From the NCBI RefSeq assembly GCF_000422205.1, contig NZ_ATHV01000065.1, forward strand, positions 186,001 through 250,000: DNA of 64,000 nucleotides, read 5' to 3'. The notes below the pieces were generated by a model, which saw only the letters and a list, made by a program, of their open reading frames with translations, was not told the origin of the DNA and did not search any database. Made by a program: the position numbers and the translations under genes. Below are positions 8,612-17,050 of this stretch, piece by piece. Source of the DNA: Desulfovibrio sp. X2. GTDB taxonomy: Bacteria > Desulfobacterota > Desulfovibrionia > Desulfovibrionales > Desulfovibrionaceae. Position 1 is the first letter of the stretch, and every line of letters begins with the position of its first letter.

Positions 8612-9730
8612 TCAACAGGGGCATCTCTCCGCGCGCACCTCCTCATAGACGCTCCGAATCTTTTCCGCCATGAGCGCGACGTCGTACAGGCGCGCGCACT
8701 CCTGACTCGCGTTCCGGGAAAACGCGACCCACAGGGTCGGGGCGTCCCGAAGCGTCAGGAGTGCCTCGGCCGCCTGGCGCGGCGAATCGAGGGGATAGAG
8801 GAAGCCGACTTTGCCCGGTCGGACGCAGTCCCTGTTGCCGACCACGTCGCTCGCCACCACGGGAAGCCCTTCGGCCAGGGATTCCAGGACGGACAGGGGC
8901 AGCCCCTCCCAGCGTGAGGTAGACAGGTAGCAGAACGCTTCGCGCAGGAACGGCCGCACGTCCTCGACCATCCCCTTGAAAACGAAACGGTGCGCCACTC
9001 CAGCCGCCTCGGCGGCCTGCCGCACCTCTTCCCTGCCATTCCCGTCCCCGAGCAGCGTGAAGACGAAGTCGTCCAGGCGGCCGAAGTCCCGCAAGGCGCG
9101 GGCGACATCCACGAGCAGCCCGCTGTTCTTCGCATAGTCGAAGCGTGTGGCCTGCACTACAGAGCACGGCCGAGCCTCTGGAAAAACCGCCTCGCGCGGA
9201 GAAGAGGAGAGGGCAACGCCGTTCTCGATCAGACGAAGCGACGAGGAGGGAGCGAAGCCCAGGGACAGGGCCTGGTCGCGCTCGCCCCGCGAAACCGCGA
9301 TGCAGCGCGCTGTCCGGCGCCCCAGGAAGGTTTCGAGCCGGAGGTAGGCGGCCCGGCCGATTCGGCCCATGCCGCCGATGTGGATACCATGGAAGGTATG
9401 CACGCATGGGATGCCAGTGAGCAGGGAGGCCAGGCGGCCATAGAGCCCGGCACCCTTGCCGTGAGAATGCAAGATGTCGACATGACGCGCGCGGGCAAAT
9501 CGGGCCAGCGCGAGCAGGGCCCCTGGGCGGAACCTCCGGTGCGGAAGCTGGAGCATCTTCGACGCTCCCACGCGTGCCGCGTAGCGCTCCCAGTAGGGAT
9601 AGTCCCGGGGGGCGGCCACGAGCGTCTCCACGTCAGAGGGAAGATTCCGCAGAAGCTGATCCACATGCTCCGGACCGCCGCCGATGGCGGCGCTCAGTGT
9701 GATTTCCAGGACCCGGAGTCCCATGCGCAT
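8612..9730 (-). CDS. Glycosyltransferase family 4
   Basis: A 372-residue GT4 enzyme of the exopolysaccharide/O-antigen type. The N-terminal domain has the GGxE-like loop IGGGPEHVD near residue 18, HSHGKGAG near 75 and THFHG-like HTFHGIH near 95. The C-terminal domain carries the UDP-sugar-binding stretch SRWEGLPLSVLESLAEGLPV around residues 268-287 with both glutamates. The start at 9730 overlaps the stop of the upstream GT2 (ATGA); an ATG two codons later (9724) is equally possible. It is distal in a three-GT minus-strand block. Confidence 0.8.
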   Translation of the reverse strand: MRMGLRVLEITLSAAIGGGPEHVDQLLRNLPSDVETLVAAPRDYPYWERYAARVGASKMLQLPHRRFRPGALLALARFARARHVDILHSHGKGAGLYGRLASLLTGIPCVHTFHGIHIGGMGRIGRAAYLRLETFLGRRTARCIAVSRGERDQALSLGFAPSSSLRLIENGVALSSSPREAVFPEARPCSVVQATRFDYAKNSGLLVDVARALRDFGRLDDFVFTLLGDGNGREEVRQAAEAAGVAHRFVFKGMVEDVRPFLREAFCYLSTSRWEGLPLSVLESLAEGLPVVASDVVGNRDCVRPGKVGFLYPLDSPRQAAEALLTLRDAPTLWVAFSRNASQECARLYDVALMAEKIRSVYEEVRAERCPC

Positions 9731-10569
9731 CAATCCCCGGAAGTCTTCAGGTCGCGCAGTCCGGCCGCGGCCAGCCGGGCACGGGTGCGCAGCGGCGGTG
9801 GCAGGCAGACCACAGCGAGATCCTTCACAAGATAACGCACGGGCCGCCAGAATCCTTTCCAGCTGCGCAGGTGCAGGAGTTTCGCGCGCAGCGCGTAGCG
9901 ACGTTGGCGCGCCTCGCGACTGCGCGAGAGCATGCCCGGCGAGTCCCTGCGCCAGGTCAGCACGTCGGGCAGGTTCCCTCCCTCCGCCCGCTCCAGAAAA
10001 CGAAACCAGCACTCATAGTCCTGGGCCAGGGCGAAGCGCTCGTCGTACGAGCCGCACACTGTCACGAGCTTGCGCCGGAACATGACGGAGGAATGGGAAA
10101 AGGGATTGAAGCAGATCATGGCCCGCCGGATCGCCGCGTCATCCACGAGGAGCGGGACCGTATCGTCCGGTGTAGGCTCCCCGGCTTCGTCGATCGTCCG
10201 GTAGGCGGTCCCCAGCAGGCCGAGCCGCGGATTGGCCTCGAAGGCCGCAACCTGCAGCGCGAGTTTTTCCGGCAGCCAGACGTCGTCCGCGTCGATGCGC
10301 GCCACATACTCGCCTCGAGCCAGCTCCAGGGCGGTGTTGAGCGCTCGGGTCAGGCCGGTGTTCTCTTGACGGATGATACGGATGCGGGAATCACGCGCGG
10401 CAAATTCCTCAAGGATGGAACGGGTCTCATCCCGTGAGCCGTCGTCAACGATGAGGAATTCAAACTCCCCGAGACTCTGCCCGAGCACGGAGCGCAGGCA
10501 ATCAGCCAGATGGCGCTCGCCGTTGTATACGCTCATCACGACCGAGACGAGCGGCTGGCGCGGATCCAT
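9730..10569 (-). CDS. Glycosyltransferase family 2
   Basis: A 279-residue GT-A enzyme. It opens with VSVVMSVYNGE, followed by the DDGSRDET nucleotide-binding motif near residue 40 and the DxD-type ARIDADD near 93. The ORF extends another 80 codons upstream, but that extension has no GT2 features. I chose 10569 because GAAGGA and a GGGGGAA stretch lie directly upstream and the protein then begins where GT2 proteins normally do. The C-terminal 60 residues are basic and may lie along the membrane. It overlaps the downstream GT4 by one base of the stop/start pair. Confidence 0.8.
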   Translation of the reverse strand: MDPRQPLVSVVMSVYNGERHLADCLRSVLGQSLGEFEFLIVDDGSRDETRSILEEFAARDSRIRIIRQENTGLTRALNTALELARGEYVARIDADDVWLPEKLALQVAAFEANPRLGLLGTAYRTIDEAGEPTPDDTVPLLVDDAAIRRAMICFNPFSHSSVMFRRKLVTVCGSYDERFALAQDYECWFRFLERAEGGNLPDVLTWRRDSPGMLSRSREARQRRYALRAKLLHLRSWKGFWRPVRYLVKDLAVVCLPPPLRTRARLAAAGLRDLKTSGD

Positions 10570-10762
10570 TTCCTTCGGTTCCCCCTTCCCGGAATCAACA
10601 CAAACGATGCAGCGGGGCTCCCCCCAGGTTGTCCTGGAACGGTCTTCGCCGCAGCGGCCCAACAAGAACGGAATTTCCTCACCCTTGTCAAACGACCGTC
10701 GCACCGTGGCGGAACATATTCCGGGCCGTTCCCACGAAGCGCCGCTGATCCCGAAGAATGCA

Positions 10763-11836
10763 TCAATCCTCGGAAAAGAAGTGCTTCCAGGCTTCCACCT
10801 GACTATCATACGAATTGTTCTGCGCAGTATGCAGACCTTCAGCCACGAGCGTCTCGCGCAGGGAACCGTCCAGCAAGGCGCTACGGCACAGCTCCGCCAA
10901 TTCTTCCGGGGAAAATCCCTCGGCGAGCAGGCCGTTTCGCCCGTGCTGCACGAGTTCGGTGGCCTGCCCCACCGGCGTGGTCACGAGCGGAATGCCGGAG
11001 GCCATGCTCTCGAGCACCGCCTTTGGCCCCCCCTCCTCCCGCGAACTGACGAGATAAGCGTCCAGGGCATGGTACACGGCAGGAAGCTCCATGTAGTCCT
11101 GGAGATAGACATGGGTGAAGGGAATCTCAGCGGCGGCGAGGCCAGCCTTGACATATCCGCGGGCCGGACCGGTCAGCAGCACGTGGAGTTCGGGTATGTC
11201 GGCCTTCAGGCAGCGCATGGTTTCGACGAAGATGTCCGGCCCCTTGATGGACTTCGCGACGTTCCCCTCGCCCCAGCCCTCGCCGTCCTTCTGGAAGGAG
11301 CCGACGACCACGGCGTCCCGAGGCACCCCCAAGGACCGCCGAGCCATATCGCGGGATTCCGAGGTGGCCGGAGTAAAAGTCGAGGTATCCACAGCAATAT
11401 ATATGCGATGGATCTTATCAGCCGCCATGCCCGTCTCGAGCAGACAATCATGCATCCTCGCGTGCGTGACCTGGATCCTCGATATTCTATGATGATATCG
11501 TCTTACAGCTGCATAACAGCGGTCGGACATCTCGGATCCGGTGCCAGGATATCCGTGGTAATAGGCAAGCGTCACCCTGTTCAAGCCATGCAGATGCAAC
11601 TTCGGCTTGAGCAGAATATATCTACTCACATGAAAAATCTTTTGACCAATAATTCCTGGCCAGTTTCTGATGGTCGGATTCAATCCGGCAGCGGACAAGA
11701 TCCTCTCTAGATAGACTACGTCCCAATGCAATGACCATCTGTCGCCATCGTTTGCGATGACGATCTTCGAAAAAGGCCTGCTCGTCGCGGACAGCAAAAT
11801 ATTGCCGATATATGGGTGCACTAATGAATCGCCCAA
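10763..11836 (-). CDS. Glycosyltransferase, GT-B fold (GT4-like), AT-rich 5' half
   Basis: A 357-residue GT-B enzyme. The C-terminal donor-binding stretch SREEGGPKAVLESMASGIPL near residue 265 and the following TTPVGQATELV are typical of GT4. The N-terminal half lacks the usual glycine-rich first loop, beginning instead MGDSLVHPYIGN. The 5' half (about 11400-11836) is much richer in A/T than any neighbouring gene, while the 3' half matches the region, suggesting recent acquisition or a mosaic gene. It is the first gene of the minus-strand GT block, and its promoter should lie in the AT-rich gap upstream. Confidence 0.75.
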   Translation of the reverse strand: MGDSLVHPYIGNILLSATSRPFSKIVIANDGDRWSLHWDVVYLERILSAAGLNPTIRNWPGIIGQKIFHVSRYILLKPKLHLHGLNRVTLAYYHGYPGTGSEMSDRCYAAVRRYHHRISRIQVTHARMHDCLLETGMAADKIHRIYIAVDTSTFTPATSESRDMARRSLGVPRDAVVVGSFQKDGEGWGEGNVAKSIKGPDIFVETMRCLKADIPELHVLLTGPARGYVKAGLAAAEIPFTHVYLQDYMELPAVYHALDAYLVSSREEGGPKAVLESMASGIPLVTTPVGQATELVQHGRNGLLAEGFSPEELAELCRSALLDGSLRETLVAEGLHTAQNNSYDSQVEAWKHFFSED

Positions 11837-12451
11837 AAGACTTCCGAAATTGTTTTCAACATACCCACGTTGTAACGGACTGCTCTAGACGACTTCGTAT
11901 CTTCACAACTGGATATCCAGCGTTTTAATACATTGAGTTGTAATTTTACCGCCATTCCTCATGACTAGCAAGCCTTTGGCCATACGGATTTGGAGCAGAT
12001 TGGAGCTTCCTCATGGCTGTCAACTATGCCGGAGATGAAGCTGCGCTGAAAACCGGACTCCATGTCCATCCCAAAGGTGCTCGGCCGGCGGCCTTGCAAG
12101 CGGCGGGATCAGGAGTCGTGGCCCGGACCGACGTCTTCTGCGAGACCTTCTGTGAACGAAGGAGCTGACCGCGGAGTTTGTAGCGTCTTCATGCGCGGAA
12201 TCCACAACTTCACCTAGCAGCCAATCTGAGCTATCCACACCACAAAAGCCTGCCCCAGGCGCATCACTTTTCCCTGAAGATCCGGCAAATGGCGGACACG
12301 CGGGTCAAAATTCGATCATTTTCAGCTCCTCCTTTCACGACAAGGAACGACCTCCGATCAGCAGCAAGCCGCTCGGGTGCTTTCGCTGGCACCCGTAGAG
12401 CGGCCGACGTGCATGCTTGCGCGTCTTTCGGCGAAGCGATAGAAGCCTGCC
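11837..12451. other. AT-rich intergenic stretch between divergent blocks
   Basis: About 615 bp. The first half is distinctly AT-rich for this genome. A 51-codon open frame on the plus strand (12013-12168) and a 72-codon one on the minus strand (12020-12238) have no recognisable motif or ribosome site, so I call neither. The region must carry the promoters of the minus-strand GT block and of the PhzF gene. It may also contain remnants of a transferred segment. Confidence 0.45.
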
Positions 12452-13396
12452 ATGAATAAGGAAATCACCGTTCTGCTGGTCGACGCCTTCACCGCCGTGC
12501 CCGGCAAGGGGAACCGCGCCGGGGTGGTGCTGGACGCCTTGGGGCTGGATGCGCGGGAGATGCAGGCCGTGGCCGCGCTGGTGAACGTGTCCGAGACGGC
12601 GTTCATGCTCCCCGTGGCGCAGCCTGCCGAATACGAGCTTCGGGTGCGCTACTTCACGCCCACGACCGAGGTGCCCAGCTGCGGACACGCGACCATCGCC
12701 TCGCACTTCGCGCGCTCCGAGGCCCTGGGCATCGAAAGCGGCCGGGTGGTGGCCAAGATCGGCGCGGGCATCCTGCCCGTGGACATCACGGGCACAAACG
12801 GCAGGAAGAAGATCGTCATGACCCAGGGGGCCGTCGCCTTCACGCCCCCGTACGACTCCCCGACCAGGGCCGCGATCCTCGCGGCGCTCGGCCTTCGCGA
12901 GGACGATCTCGTCCCGGACCTGCCCGTGCAGGAGGTCTCCACCGGCCATTCCAAGGTCATGGTCCCCATCCGCTCGGTACGGACGCTCGACGCGCTGGCG
13001 CCGGACATGGCGGCGCTCGTGGCCGTCAGCCGAAAGACGGGGTGCAACGGCTATTTCGTCTTCGCCATGAACGGCCCGGACGACCCGTGCCTGACGAGCG
13101 GCCGGATGTTCGCGCCGATCTCCGGGATCGACGAGGATCCGGTCACGGGCAACGGCAACGGCCCCTGCGGCGCCTACCTCTCCCGCTACGGCATCCTGCC
13201 GGATGCGCCGCGGACGGCCTACTGCGGTCGGCAGGGCGTGGCCATGGGCAAAGAAGGCGTGGTCGAGGTCGTGGTGCACCGCGCGGACGGGCGCCCGGTG
13301 ACGATCCAGGTCGCGGGCACCGCGGTGAAGGCCGGAGAGATGCGCGTGCGTCTCTCGCACGACGCGCAGGGCGCCGTCCGCGCCGAGACCTGCTGA
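12452..13396 (+). CDS. PhzF-family isomerase
   Basis: A 314-residue member of the PhzF/YddE family of diaminopimelate-epimerase-fold isomerases. The conserved catalytic glutamate is present in NVSETAF (Glu48), together with SCGHAT (residues 76-81) and the C-terminal-half motif DEDPVTGNGNGPCG, a variant of the usual EDPVTGSAH. PhzF itself isomerises a phenazine precursor, but no other phenazine genes are present, so the substrate is unknown; most genomic family members remain uncharacterised. It is followed after 44 bp by a beta-lactamase, with which it may be co-transcribed. Confidence 0.85.
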   Translation: MNKEITVLLVDAFTAVPGKGNRAGVVLDALGLDAREMQAVAALVNVSETAFMLPVAQPAEYELRVRYFTPTTEVPSCGHATIASHFARSEALGIESGRVVAKIGAGILPVDITGTNGRKKIVMTQGAVAFTPPYDSPTRAAILAALGLREDDLVPDLPVQEVSTGHSKVMVPIRSVRTLDALAPDMAALVAVSRKTGCNGYFVFAMNGPDDPCLTSGRMFAPISGIDEDPVTGNGNGPCGAYLSRYGILPDAPRTAYCGRQGVAMGKEGVVEVVVHRADGRPVTIQVAGTAVKAGEMRVRLSHDAQGAVRAETC

Positions 13397-13440
13397 ACGT
13401 CCCCCGAGGCCATCCCCTTATCAACCGCCAGGAGCTCCAC

Positions 13441-14370
13441 GTGCGCATCCGCATTTTGCTGCGTCTCGCCGTCGCCTGCCTCTGTCTCGGCCTCTGCCTC
13501 GGCCTCGGCGCCGTGCTTCCCGCCGCACGGGCCTTCGCCCTGGAGAGCACTGCCAGCGCAGATACCATGGACACCGCGCGGCTCGCCGAAGCCGTGCAAA
13601 ATGAGGAGGCGGCACTGCACGCCAGGATCGGCATGGCGGTCAGCGACACGAACGGCGGCGACGTCTGGCAGTACAGGGGCGACGAGCGCTTCCCGCTGAA
13701 CAGCACGCACAAGGTCTTCGCGTGCGCGGCGCTGCTCGCGCGGGTCGACGCCGGAGTCCTCGCGCCGGACCGGCGCGTCTCGATCACCGAGTCCATGCTG
13801 GTGGTCTACTCGCCGATCACGAAAAAGCACCTCGCGCCGGAGACCATGACGCTGTCAGAGGTCTGCCGCGCCTCGGTCAGCTACAGCGACAACACGGCGG
13901 GCAACGTGGTCGTGGATGCGGCCGGGGGCCCGGCCGCGGTCACGGCCTTCATGCGCTCCATCGGGGACGGCGTGACCCGGCTCGACCGCGCCGAGCCCGA
14001 GCTGAACGAGGCCGCGCCGGGCGACCCGCGCGACACGACGACACCCGCGGCCGCCGCCGCGAGCCTTGCCCGGGTCGTGCTCGGCGACGCGCTCGCGCCC
14101 TCCTCCCGCGCCGCGCTCACGGACTGGATGCTGCACGACCAGGTGGCGGACGGCCTGCTGCGGGCCGCCCTGCCGCCGGATTGGCGGATCGCGGACAAGA
14201 CCGGCTCCGGCGGCCACGGCTCGCGCTCCATCCTCGCCGTGGTCTGGCCTCCAAAGCGAAGCCCCCTCGTCGTCGCCATCTACATCACCCAGACCGAAGC
14301 CTCCGTGCAGGACGCCAACCTGGCCATCGCCCGCATCGGCCGGGTGCTCAGGGAGGCCGTGGGCCGCTAG
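13441..14370 (+). CDS. Class A (serine) beta-lactamase
   Basis: A 309-residue periplasmic enzyme that hydrolyses beta-lactams. All class A motifs are present: the nucleophile in STHK (Ser88, Lys91; standard S70-x-x-K73), SDN at 149-151, the omega-loop general base in EPELN (Glu185; standard E166) and KTG at 253-255. A signal peptide covers about residues 1-32 (hydrophobic LAVACLCLGLCLGLGAVL, then AARA-FA). I chose the GTG at 13441 because AGGAG lies seven bases upstream and the signal peptide then begins correctly; the open frame extends further upstream without meaning. The spectrum cannot be inferred. Confidence 0.93.
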   Translation: MRIRILLRLAVACLCLGLCLGLGAVLPAARAFALESTASADTMDTARLAEAVQNEEAALHARIGMAVSDTNGGDVWQYRGDERFPLNSTHKVFACAALLARVDAGVLAPDRRVSITESMLVVYSPITKKHLAPETMTLSEVCRASVSYSDNTAGNVVVDAAGGPAAVTAFMRSIGDGVTRLDRAEPELNEAAPGDPRDTTTPAAAAASLARVVLGDALAPSSRAALTDWMLHDQVADGLLRAALPPDWRIADKTGSGGHGSRSILAVVWPPKRSPLVVAIYITQTEASVQDANLAIARIGRVLREAVGR

Positions 14371-14466
14371 ATTTCCGCCTTTCCCCCTCTCCCCAGCCGC
14401 CCTTGATGCCCGGCATGTGTCGGCGGTCATCGTCTTCTCGCCCAGCGTGCCCGCCTCGTCCGCGAC

Positions 14467-14513
14467 AACGAAGAAGCCGCCGCCCGGTGAGTCCGGACGG
14501 CGGCTTCTTCGTT
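14467..14513. terminator. Bidirectional terminator between convergent genes
   Basis: A perfect 16-bp inverted repeat (arms 14467-14482 and 14498-14513) with a 15-base loop, located between the convergent beta-lactamase and sugar-transferase genes. The outer ends of the arms are A/T-rich (AACGAAGAAG and its complement), so an RNA hairpin with a U-containing tail forms on either strand. Confidence 0.85.
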
Positions 14514-14553
14514 CGGGGACCGGCCCCTTGCGCGCAGGAACGGGTTCCGTGCC

Positions 14554-15960
14554 CTAGATTCCCCCGCGCTGAATGATTTCCTGGACGGTCTTGGCCAGAA
14601 TCCAGATGTCCATCCAGACCGACCAGTTCCGCGCGTAGTAGACGTCCATCCCTACACGGCGCTCGTAGCTCGTGCGGTTGCGCCCCGAGACCTGCCACAG
14701 ACCGGAGATGCCCGGCTTGAGACGCTTGTAGACAACGAATTCCTTGCCGTATTTCTCGATTTCACCCGCGACGATGGGACGTGGCCCGACAAGGCTCATC
14801 TCTCCCCGGATCACGTTGAAGAACTGCGGCAGTTCGTCGAGGCTCGTGCAGCGCAGGAAGCGGCCCACCCGCGTGATGCGCGGGTCGCGCTCGAGCTTCT
14901 GGTTCTTTTTCCATTCCGCAGCCAGTTCCGGATCCTCGGCCAGCATCGAGTCGAGGCAGGCCTGCGCATCGCAACGCATGGTGCGGAACTTGAAAATCTG
15001 GAATTCCTTTCCGCCCTGCCCCAGCCGCGTCTGGCGGAAAAAGACCGGGCCGGGACTGTCGAGCTTGATGCACAGGGCGATGAGCCCGGTCACGGGCAGG
15101 GCGACGATGCTCCCGAACGCGCACAGCACGATGTCGAAGAGGCGCTTGAGCCGCATCCTGTTGGGATCGAGAAGCTTGAAATAGGTCTTGAGAAACGTTC
15201 CCCCGCCCACGTCCACGCCCCTGACCCAGAGCGAGAGCTGGCTCACCTTGGCCGAGGAAAGCAGGACGTGCTTGAAGTGGAAGCTGAGCTGCTCGATGAC
15301 GTCCGGTTCGGGGCTGTCCCGTTCCGTGGAAAAGATGAGAATCGCGTGGCAGTGCGGATGGTCTGCGGCGATCAGCGGAAGGGCCTCGAAAGACACAGCC
15401 GGAAGGTGTTCCTCGCCGGAAACGGGCGCGCCGGTCTCGGTCATCACGGCCAGGGGCCACAGCCCTTGGCGACGGTCGCGCCTGATGTTCTCGAGCACGC
15501 AGCCCACTCCCTCGCTCCCGCCTATGAGCACGCAGGGGTACCCCCAGGAGAAATACCTGCCGAACCAGCGTCTGGCCAGGATGCGGGCCGAGGGCACGGT
15601 CACGAGCGCAAGCAGCCAGGAGCACAGGAATATCAAACGCGAGTACTGGTCGGCGCCGCGCGAAAGGAACGTCAGGGAGCTGATGATGAGGAAGAACAGG
15701 GAGGTCGACCAGCTCAGGAGCTTGAGTTCCTCGGGCGGCGTGCGCAGATAGCCGGGATAGACCCCCATGGAGCCGGCGATGCAGGAATAGAGGAGGAACA
15801 TCCAGGAGAGGCCCAGATAGAGGTGGAGAGAGAACCCCCCGCCGAAAACATAGCGCAGCGTCACGACGCAGGCGGCTGAGACGGCGAGCACGCAGATGTC
15901 GAGGAGGATCAGGGCCAGGAGCGAGGCCCTGGGACCGAATATTCTTTTCCCGTCATGCAT
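14554..15960 (-). CDS. Polyprenyl-phosphate sugar-1-phosphate transferase (WbaP/WcaJ-like)
   Basis: A 468-residue inner-membrane enzyme that moves a sugar-1-phosphate from a nucleotide sugar to undecaprenyl phosphate and so starts a glycan repeat unit. Residues 1-130 contain four to five membrane segments, followed by a CoA-binding-like Rossmann region (VLIGGSEGVG near 145). The bacterial sugar-transferase domain begins near residue 270 with KRLFDIVLC and contains the reentrant-helix proline region (KLDSPGPVFF), FKFRTM, the catalytic DE pair in SLDELPQ, and LVGPRP. The length fits this family. Its start overlaps the end of the next upstream GT by 8 bp. Confidence 0.9.
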   Translation of the reverse strand: MHDGKRIFGPRASLLALILLDICVLAVSAACVVTLRYVFGGGFSLHLYLGLSWMFLLYSCIAGSMGVYPGYLRTPPEELKLLSWSTSLFFLIISSLTFLSRGADQYSRLIFLCSWLLALVTVPSARILARRWFGRYFSWGYPCVLIGGSEGVGCVLENIRRDRRQGLWPLAVMTETGAPVSGEEHLPAVSFEALPLIAADHPHCHAILIFSTERDSPEPDVIEQLSFHFKHVLLSSAKVSQLSLWVRGVDVGGGTFLKTYFKLLDPNRMRLKRLFDIVLCAFGSIVALPVTGLIALCIKLDSPGPVFFRQTRLGQGGKEFQIFKFRTMRCDAQACLDSMLAEDPELAAEWKKNQKLERDPRITRVGRFLRCTSLDELPQFFNVIRGEMSLVGPRPIVAGEIEKYGKEFVVYKRLKPGISGLWQVSGRNRTSYERRVGMDVYYARNWSVWMDIWILAKTVQEIIQRGGI

Positions 15961-17050
15961 GGTCGGACAGCCTGCGCTCCAGCATTGCTGCGAATTTTCG
16001 TTTGAAGACGGCGGTATCGAAGGATGCCGCGTGCTCGGCGATACGCTGCGCGTCCCACTCCACTCCCTGCGACTCGAAACGCCGCACTGCAGCCGTCAGC
16101 CCTTCGACCGTGCCGTCCGGGTAGAGGATCCCCGTTCTCCCGTCGAGCACCGTCTCCGTGGCTCCTCCCCGGCCGAATGCGATGACCGGAGCTCCTGAGG
16201 CCATGGCCTCCACCGGCACCAGCCCGAAGTCCTCCTCCCCGGGAAAGACCAGGGCACGACAGGTGGCAAGATGCTCGCGCAGGACCGGGAAGGGCTGGCG
16301 CCCCAGGATTTCGACGTTCGGGCCCGCCATGCGCCTGAGGTCTTTGAGCATGGCCCCTCCGCCGATGACAGTCAGCGGCAGGCCGAGCGCATTGAAGGCC
16401 TTCACGGCCACATCCGCCTGCTTGTACCCCACGAGCTGGCCGATGAACAGGTAACGCTCTCCGCGCGGCCGGAACGGATCGAAGGCCGAGGTTTCCACCG
16501 GCGGATGAATGACTTCCGTATCCGGTCGGCCGTACCAGCGGCGGATTCTCCGCGCCACGTGCGCCGAGTTGGCGGCGAAGGCGTCGACCCTGGCAGCGGC
16601 CGAGACGTCCCAGATGCGCAGATAGTGGCTCAGCAGGGGCATGTTCAGACGGGCCAGAAACCCGGCCCTGGCGCGGTACTCGTGGTACATGTCCCAGACG
16701 TAGCGCATGGGCGTGTGGCAGTAGCAGACGTGCAGCGCGTTCGACGGCGCGAGGACGCCCTTTGCCGGTCCGGACTCGCACGAGATGACCAGGTCGTAGC
16801 CGCTGAGGTCCAGGGCCTCCAAGGCCAAGGGCATGAGCGGCAGGTAGTGCTTGTAGAGCTTCGCGGCAAAGGGAAGACGGGCGATGAAGGTCGTGCGGAC
16901 CGTGTGCGCACGGATCTTCTCCGAGACTGCCCGCGGATCGTAGACGTGGGTGTAGATGTCCGCCCCGGGATAGAGATCGAGCAGCGCCTCGAGCACGCGC
17001 TCCCCCCCCCGCATGCCGACCAGCCAGTAATGGACGACGGCGACTTTCAT
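15953..17050 (-). CDS. Glycosyltransferase family 4
   Basis: A 365-residue GT4 enzyme. It starts MKVAVVHYWLVGMRGGERVLE, with the GGxE loop at residues 14-17, and has HTPMRYVWD near 120. The C-terminal domain has FIGQLVGYKQAD near 205 and the donor-binding stretch EEDFGLVPVEAMASG near 265. This combination is typical of mannosyl- or rhamnosyl-type transferases (WbaZ/MtfB-like) acting early on the lipid-linked sugar. The start at 17050 is fixed by ATGA overlap with the ligase/polymerase gene upstream. A GT placed beside the initiating transferase is a likely second-sugar enzyme, by inference. Confidence 0.83.
   Translation of the reverse strand: MKVAVVHYWLVGMRGGERVLEALLDLYPGADIYTHVYDPRAVSEKIRAHTVRTTFIARLPFAAKLYKHYLPLMPLALEALDLSGYDLVISCESGPAKGVLAPSNALHVCYCHTPMRYVWDMYHEYRARAGFLARLNMPLLSHYLRIWDVSAAARVDAFAANSAHVARRIRRWYGRPDTEVIHPPVETSAFDPFRPRGERYLFIGQLVGYKQADVAVKAFNALGLPLTVIGGGAMLKDLRRMAGPNVEILGRQPFPVLREHLATCRALVFPGEEDFGLVPVEAMASGAPVIAFGRGGATETVLDGRTGILYPDGTVEGLTAAVRRFESQGVEWDAQRIAEHAASFDTAVFKRKFAAMLERRLSDHA

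Noticed and set aside
12013-12238. Small frames on both strands in the AT-rich gap
   Set aside because: No motif, no ribosome site, mutually overlapping; probably noise or decayed sequence.
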